From Streptomyces gilvus (GTDB taxonomy: Bacteria > Actinomycetota > Actinomycetes > Streptomycetales > Streptomycetaceae), in the NCBI RefSeq assembly GCF_022513565.1, contig NZ_JAKWBE010000003.1, positions 248,001 to 312,000 of the forward strand: a stretch of 64,000 nt of DNA, written 5' to 3'. A program made the translations under genes and the position numbers. Below the pieces are notes generated by a model. The model was not told where the DNA came from, did not search any database, and saw only the letters and a list, made by a program, of their open reading frames with translations. Shown here piece after piece: positions 59,180 through 64,000 of the stretch. Numbering within the stretch: position 1 is the first letter of the stretch; each line of letters opens with the position of its first letter.

Positions 59180-60970
59180 TCACTTCATGCGGGTCGCCCA
59201 CTCCTGCACCTTGGCGATCCGTTGCCGCAGCTGACCGGCCGTGGCCTCGGCGCTCGGCGGACCGCCGCACGTGCGCCGCAGCTCGGTGTGGATGACACCG
59301 TGCGGTTTGCCGCTCTGGTGGACGTACGCGCTGACCATGGTGTTGAGCTGCTTGCGCAGCTCCATCATCTCCTTGTGCGAGACCACGGGCCGCCGCTCCG
59401 CGGGCAGCTCCAGCAGATCGGCCTCGGCGTCCGGCTTCTTGCGGCTGTGCGCGATCTGCCGCGCCTGCCGCTTCTGCAGCAGCAACTGCACCTGGTCGGG
59501 TTCGAGGAGTCCCGGGATGCCGAGGTAGTCCTGCTCCTCCTCGCTGCCCGGGTGGGCCTGCATGCCGAACTCGGCGCCGTCGTACAGCACCCGGTCGAAG
59601 ACGGCCTCGGACTCCAGCGCCTCGAAGGCGAACTGCTCCTGCTCGCCGGTGTCCTCGTCCTGCTCCTTGTTCGCCTCCTCCATCTCCTTCTCGGACTCGG
59701 CGTACGGGTCCTCCTCGCCCTCCTTCTTCGGCTTGTCGAGGGCGTGGTCCCGCTCGACCTCCATCTCGTTGGCGAAGGTGAGCAGGTCCGGGACGGTCGG
59801 CAGGAAGACGGAGGCGGTCTCGCCGCGGCGGCGTGAGCGCACGAAACGGCCGACGGCCTGGGCGAAGAACAGCGGGGTGGAGATGGTGGTGGCGTACACC
59901 CCGACCGCGAGCCGCGGCACGTCGACGCCCTCGGACACCATCCGTACGGCGACCATCCACCGGTCGTCGCTCTGGCTGAAGTCGTCGATCCTCTTCGAGG
60001 CACCGGCGTCGTCGGACAGCACGAGGGTCGCCCTGCTGCCGGTGATCTCGCGGATGAGCTTGGCGTAGGCGCGGGCGGAGTCCTGGTCGGAGGCGATGAC
60101 GAGGGCACCGGCGTCCGGGATGCCCTTCCTGACCTCGGTCAGCCGCTGGTCGGCGGCGCGCAGCACGCTGGGCATCCACTCGCCGCGCGGATCCAGGGCC
60201 GTACGCCACGCCTGGCTGATCGCGTCCTTGGTCATGGGCTCGCCGAGCCGCGCGGCGATCTCGTCGCCGGCCTTGGTCCGCCAGCGCATGTTGCCGCTGT
60301 AGGAGAGGAAGATGACGGGCCGCACGACGTGGTCGGCGAGGGCGTTGCCGTAACCGTAGGTGTAGTCGGCGGCCGAGCGCCGGATGCCGTCGTTCCCCTC
60401 CTCGTACGTGACGAAGGGGATCGGGTTGGTGTCGGACCGGAAGGGCGTACCGGTGAGCGCGAGACGGCGGGTGGCCGGCTCGAAGGCCTCCAGACAGGCC
60501 TCGCCCCACGACTTCGAGTCACCGGCGTGGTGGATCTCGTCGAGGATGACCAGGGTCTTGCGCTGCTCGACGCGGTTGCGGTGCAGCATGGGCCGCACGC
60601 CGACGCCGGCGTAGGTGACCGCGACCCCGTGGTAGTCCTTGCCGAGCGGGCCCGCGCTGTACTCGGGGTCCAGCTTGATCCCTATCCGCGCCGCCGCTTC
60701 CGCCCACTGCTTCTTCAGGTGCTCGGTCGGCGCGACCACGGTCACCTGCTGCACGACGTGGTGGTGCAGCAGCCAGGAGGCGAGCGTCAGCGCGAAGGTC
60801 GTCTTGCCGGCGCCGGGGGTGGCGACGGCGAGGAAGTCACGCGGCTGCTCCTGGACGTACTTCTCCAACGCCCCCTGCTGCCAGGCACGCAGCTTGCTGG
60901 CGGTGCCCCAGGGGGCGCGGCCGGGGAAGGCGGGAGAGAGGTGGTGGGAGCTGGCGGCGGTGGTAGTCAC
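59180..60970 (-). CDS. DEAD/DEAH-box helicase (superfamily II)
   Basis: The GTG at 60970 gives 596 residues. Motifs are Walker A ATPGAGKTTFA, DEAH-box variant LDEIHHAG (DEIH), GTPFR, and motif VI QAVGRFVRSRRRGET. A long acidic, charged region (EKEMEEANKEQDEDTGEQEQ, about 410-440) lies within or after domain 2. The C-terminus has a basic helical part. It resembles ERCC3/type III restriction-like DNA helicases of actinobacteria; a DNA repair or processing role is inferred. Start uncertain; GGAG lies three bases before GTG. Confidence 0.85.
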   Translation of the reverse strand: MTTTAASSHHLSPAFPGRAPWGTASKLRAWQQGALEKYVQEQPRDFLAVATPGAGKTTFALTLASWLLHHHVVQQVTVVAPTEHLKKQWAEAAARIGIKLDPEYSAGPLGKDYHGVAVTYAGVGVRPMLHRNRVEQRKTLVILDEIHHAGDSKSWGEACLEAFEPATRRLALTGTPFRSDTNPIPFVTYEEGNDGIRRSAADYTYGYGNALADHVVRPVIFLSYSGNMRWRTKAGDEIAARLGEPMTKDAISQAWRTALDPRGEWMPSVLRAADQRLTEVRKGIPDAGALVIASDQDSARAYAKLIREITGSRATLVLSDDAGASKRIDDFSQSDDRWMVAVRMVSEGVDVPRLAVGVYATTISTPLFFAQAVGRFVRSRRRGETASVFLPTVPDLLTFANEMEVERDHALDKPKKEGEEDPYAESEKEMEEANKEQDEDTGEQEQFAFEALESEAVFDRVLYDGAEFGMQAHPGSEEEQDYLGIPGLLEPDQVQLLLQKRQARQIAHSRKKPDAEADLLELPAERRPVVSHKEMMELRKQLNTMVSAYVHQSGKPHGVIHTELRRTCGGPPSAEATAGQLRQRIAKVQEWATRMK

Positions 60971-61151
60971 GGTCTCCGTGGGTGGGGTCGGGCGGCTCGG
61001 TTTGCGTGGGTTGAGGTGGGGCTCGGCTAGGTATGACAACCGGGCCACCCTACCGGCGGCCCCCTCCTGTCCATGCGCGTACCGGGCCGGGTCGCCCATG
61101 GGTGGGACCGAGGTCACAGTCGGCGCGGAAGGCTGCTCACAGCCCCCTCCG

Positions 61152-62603
61152 TCACCGCGTGGCGTGCCCGGCGGCCCGCACCCGCGTCGCCACCCACGCG
61201 CCCACCAGCGCCATCGCGGCCATCGGCAGGAACACGGCGGCGAAGGCGGCCGGATGGTGTCCCGCGCCGGAGGCCGCGGCCGCGGTCGCCGTGTGGGACA
61301 CGGCCCCGCCGCCCAGCGCCGCGAAGGCCGCGCCGCCCGCCGCCAGCATGACGACGTTGGACAGGCCGTCCGAGATCTGCAGCGCGGCGGAGTTGGCGCC
61401 GGCCTCCTCGGGGGCGGACAGCTGGAGCAGCAGCACGCTGGTGGAGGCGATCACCAGGCCCATCCCGAAACACCCGAACGCCCAGGCGACCGCCACGGTC
61501 CAGGCGGGCACGGAGTCGACCAGCACGCTCGGGGCGGCGGCGATGGCGGCGGCCACCAGCACCATCCCCACCACCATCAGCCGTTCCCGGTACGGCTGGA
61601 CGCGCGCCCGCGACTGCACCCAGGACCCCAGCGCCCAGGTCACCCCGCCCGCCGCGAGGGAGAACCCGGCGAGCGTCGGCGACAGGCCGCGCTGGGTGAC
61701 CAGCATCAGCGGCACGAAGGACTCGGCCGCGATGAACGACCCCGCCGCGACCCCGCGCAGCAGCACCACCGACGGCAGCCCGCGCACCGCGCGGTACGTG
61801 CCGCGCGGGAGCAGTCCCCGTACGGCCGGCACGAGCAGTGCGGTGCCCGCGAGGGCGGGGAGGAGGGAGAGCGGGCGCAGGTCCTGGGCGGCGTACTGCA
61901 GGAAGCCGGCGCCGAGGGAGATGGCGAGCGCGAGTCGGATGCGCCGCCGGTCGACGGAGGCGTCCGCGCGGCCGTCGACCGGGCCGGCGGCCCGGCGCCG
62001 TATCTGCGGCAGCGCGATCGCCAGCGGGAAGACGACGAGCACCGGGATCCCGAGGAACACCCAGCGCCACCCGAGGTGTTCGGTCACCGCGCCCGCGGCC
62101 AGCGGGCCCACCACGGACGGTACGACCCAGCTCGCGGCGAAGGCCGCCATGATCGCGGGCCGCAACCGCTCCGGATAGGCCCGCCCGACGACGACGTAGA
62201 GGGCGACGATCACCAGCCCGCCGCCGAGCCCCTGCACGGCCCGCCCGAGGACGAACACCCACATGACCCCGGCGGTCCCGGCCACCACCAGCCCGGCGGC
62301 GAACGCGCCGATCCCGGTCGTCAGCGCCCCGACCGGCCCCCGCCGGTCCGACCACTGCCCGGCGAGCACCATCCCGAACAGGCTGGTCGTGAAGTATCCC
62401 GAGAACGCGAACGCGTACAGCCCGACCCCGTCCAACTCCCGCGCGGCGACGGGCATCGCGGTCCCCACGGCGGTCGCCTCGAAGGCGATGAACAGCACGA
62501 CGGACACGATCCCGACACTGAGCGCCCGGTAGGCCCGCCCCAGCACGCTGTCACCAGCGGTTCCCTCTACGACTACGGCATCACGCGGCTCCAGGACGGT
62601 CAT
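61152..62603 (-). CDS. MFS transporter (drug/metabolite exporter type)
   Basis: ATG 62603 gives 483 residues with about 12-14 membrane helices. The motif A is GQWSDRRGPVGAL and the antiporter-like GRAVQGLGGGLVIVALYVVVGRAYPERLRP and the central loop are typical of the DHA2/MDR-like exporters. It probably exports a small compound or drug; no regulator is adjacent. The C-terminus ends in the cytosol with a basic tail. The upstream frame is longer but not membrane-protein-like. Confidence 0.87.
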   Translation of the reverse strand: MTVLEPRDAVVVEGTAGDSVLGRAYRALSVGIVSVVLFIAFEATAVGTAMPVAARELDGVGLYAFAFSGYFTTSLFGMVLAGQWSDRRGPVGALTTGIGAFAAGLVVAGTAGVMWVFVLGRAVQGLGGGLVIVALYVVVGRAYPERLRPAIMAAFAASWVVPSVVGPLAAGAVTEHLGWRWVFLGIPVLVVFPLAIALPQIRRRAAGPVDGRADASVDRRRIRLALAISLGAGFLQYAAQDLRPLSLLPALAGTALLVPAVRGLLPRGTYRAVRGLPSVVLLRGVAAGSFIAAESFVPLMLVTQRGLSPTLAGFSLAAGGVTWALGSWVQSRARVQPYRERLMVVGMVLVAAAIAAAPSVLVDSVPAWTVAVAWAFGCFGMGLVIASTSVLLLQLSAPEEAGANSAALQISDGLSNVVMLAAGGAAFAALGGGAVSHTATAAAASGAGHHPAAFAAVFLPMAAMALVGAWVATRVRAAGHATR

Positions 62604-62774
62604 GCCCGCCAGCGTAAGGTCCACAACCCCCATTGACCCCTGTCGAGGGTCCCGTCCGCCCTGCGACCTTGGTCGTAGTCCCCTTTCATGAACGGCGTAT
62701 GTCAGTCCCGTTGCGGCACCCCGCTTCCCCTTGAGCCCCGCACCCACCCCGCCCTACGGTCATCTCAACGACAC

Positions 62775-62846
62775 GGCCGTGTGCCCGAGTGGTTCAGGGA
62801 CTCGCCTGCAAAGCGAGTTACGCGGGTTCGATTCCCGCCACGGCCT
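62775..62846 (+). tRNA. tRNA-Cys (anticodon GCA)
   Basis: Acceptor GGCCGTG pairs with CACGGCC, discriminator T. The anticodon stem CTCGC/GCGAG holds loop CTGCAAA with anticodon GCA. The T arm is GCGGG-TTCGATT-CCCGC. It is 72 nt with no CCA. Confidence 0.95.
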
Positions 62847-62863
62847 CTTAGCGGAGCGCCCGG

Positions 62864-64000
62864 TCAGAGGACCCCGCCTGGTTCGTCCTGGAAGGCCCGG
62901 GTCCAGTAGTGCCAGTCGGCCGCGGTCGCCGTGGCGGTGGCCGTCGGGTCGATCGACGTGAGGACCTGGAGCATGGTGGCGGCCAGTTGGTCGTAGGCCT
63001 CGGTGGACAGCTCGTGGGAGAGCGCCCGGTCGATGGTGCGCTCGCGGTGGTGCAGCCACAGGGTGAAGGCCAGGGTGGAGACGTCCGTGTTGAGCGGGTA
63101 GAGCCTCGCCTCGGGCTCGCTCCAGTTCAGGACCTCGCCCGTGGCGCCGTCCACCACCAGGCTGTTGTCCTCGACCAGGTGACCGAGGCGTATCAAGTGG
63201 TCGGCCCTGGCCGGGAGTTCGAAGGGGGACGCGGTGCCGGGGCGGTCGTCGGCCGCGTATTCGGACAGGGTCTGGAGGGGGACCTCGGTGTCCAGGTGGA
63301 ACAGGACCGTCCGCTCCGGCAGGCCCGTCTCGCGCAGGAAGCGGCGGGTCGGCTCATGGGTGAGGGTCGACGGGAAGTCGACGTCCTCGTAGCGGGCCAC
63401 GCGCCCGTGCCCGAACTCCTCGTCCAGGAGGCGGGCGGGGACGTCCAGGGTGAGGCCGGAGTCCGTGCCGGGGCCTGCCGCGAGGGCGAGGGGGCGGATG
63501 AGCGCCGCGGCCTTCCAGTACGGCGGGACCCGGCCGTCCGTGTCCTCCTCGAACAGGGCCAGCAGCCGGCGGGAGGCCTCGGCCGCGGCCTTGGTGCCGT
63601 GGCGGCCCGCGTAGGACGCGAACTGGCCGCGCAGGTCGGCCAGTTCCTCGGTCACCGTCGCGAACCGCACCAGCGCCTCCAGCGAGGGCGCCAGCGGGCG
63701 GCTGTCCATCAGCTCGAAGAGGTACGCGGTGCTGATCTCGCCGGTGCCGCCGTCGAGGAGGATCGACTCCGGGTCCATGCCGGCCGGGGCGAGGAGCTCG
63801 CCTATCACCAGCTGGTCCCGCAGCTCCACCGGGAGGTCGGGGTCGTCGGCGTCGGTGGACTGGGCCACCGTGCGCAGGCCGCGCCTGTTCAGGGCCGTGA
63901 AGGTCAACAGGGCGCTGTCGGAAGGGAGTCCGGGGCCCGTCAGCCGGTGCCGCGTCGGCGCGTGCGTGACGTACGGATCGAGTTGGTCCTCGGTGAGTCT
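62864..64000 (-). CDS. SUKH-4 family immunity protein (5' end outside window)
   Basis: The frame stays open to the right edge, so the N-terminus is missing; 378 residues are visible. SUKH-4 features are LPVELRDQLVIGEL, GGTGEISTAYLF and DGATGEVLNW, the Gly/Thr-rich phosphate-like loops of the family, and FHLDTEVPLQTL. SUKH proteins neutralise polymorphic toxins. The candidate toxin would lie to the right, beyond the window. An internal TTG at 63907 is not the start because homologous sequence (GPGLPSDSALLTFTAL) continues upstream. It abuts tRNA-Cys by 17 bp. Confidence 0.8.
   Translation of the reverse strand, partial: RLTEDQLDPYVTHAPTRHRLTGPGLPSDSALLTFTALNRRGLRTVAQSTDADDPDLPVELRDQLVIGELLAPAGMDPESILLDGGTGEISTAYLFELMDSRPLAPSLEALVRFATVTEELADLRGQFASYAGRHGTKAAAEASRRLLALFEEDTDGRVPPYWKAAALIRPLALAAGPGTDSGLTLDVPARLLDEEFGHGRVARYEDVDFPSTLTHEPTRRFLRETGLPERTVLFHLDTEVPLQTLSEYAADDRPGTASPFELPARADHLIRLGHLVEDNSLVVDGATGEVLNWSEPEARLYPLNTDVSTLAFTLWLHHRERTIDRALSHELSTEAYDQLAATMLQVLTSIDPTATATATAADWHYWTRAFQDEPGGVL

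Overview
The window is Streptomyces chromosome. Most coding sequence is very GC-rich (47 of 60 bases in 9601-9660), and it carries a SsgA-family sporulation protein, DasR-type operators on an N-acetylglucosamine PTS, DUF397/XRE genes, an LAXTG-type sortase substrate, RDD proteins and an actinobacterial cysteine leader peptide. From about 25.5 kb rightward the gene order (bcp, rdgB, rph, nagF/nagE2, cysM, clpS, pncB/pncA, M6 protease, ssgG, hppD/Lrp) matches my recollection of the S. coelicolor SCO29xx core region. No database search was possible, so family names rest on motifs visible in the translations.

The left 3.2 kb is an accessory, defence-like island. It holds the tail of a DUF3427 superfamily II helicase, running convergently into a two-gene DUF262-HEPN module whose base composition is clearly lower in GC (30-32 of 60 bases in two counted rows). 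The HEPN gene has a TTA codon. From 3.4 to 8.3 kb are a HAD hydrolase, an XRE regulator facing a DUF397-like gene, and several small Streptomyces genes of unknown role. From 8.3 to 22 kb are a nitroreductase, a MarR regulator facing an alpha/beta hydrolase across a 32-bp palindrome, DUF2267, an Hsp20 whose promoter overlaps a HAIR-like element, a surface-anchored alginate-lyase-like protein, an MFS transporter, DUF445, a secreted SGNH hydrolase, DUF1707 and a three-gene ABC-2 exporter.

From 22 to 46 kb are a large class A penicillin-binding protein, a GroES-like protein, DUF3618, Bcp, an HNH endonuclease beside tRNA-Leu(UAG), RdgB, RNase PH, the divergent nagF/nagE2 PTS genes with three dre operators, an MBL hydrolase, a membrane-anchored MazF-like protein, and the mec-(leader)-cysO-cysM cysteine pathway. 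Then come an amino-acid permease, clpS-DUF2017, the pncB-pncA NAD salvage pair, a secreted M6 metalloprotease and two RDD membrane proteins. From 46 to 64 kb are ssgG, an FAD-linked oxidase, a TPR protein, a propeller-like protein, hppD with its Lrp-type regulator, an ArsR regulator with a strong palindrome and an S16-type protease. The stretch closes with an N-succinylamino-acid racemase/GNAT/PucR cluster, an IclR regulator, a second helicase, an MFS exporter, tRNA-Cys and a truncated SUKH-4 immunity gene.

The most unusual signal that ordinary features do not explain is that at least seven minus-strand genes (DUF2267, Hsp20, DUF445, ABC ATPase, Mec, HppD, IclR) end in tandem copies of their own last codons, with units of 10 to 36 bp. 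The best candidate for an incompletely described system is the DUF262-HEPN pair.
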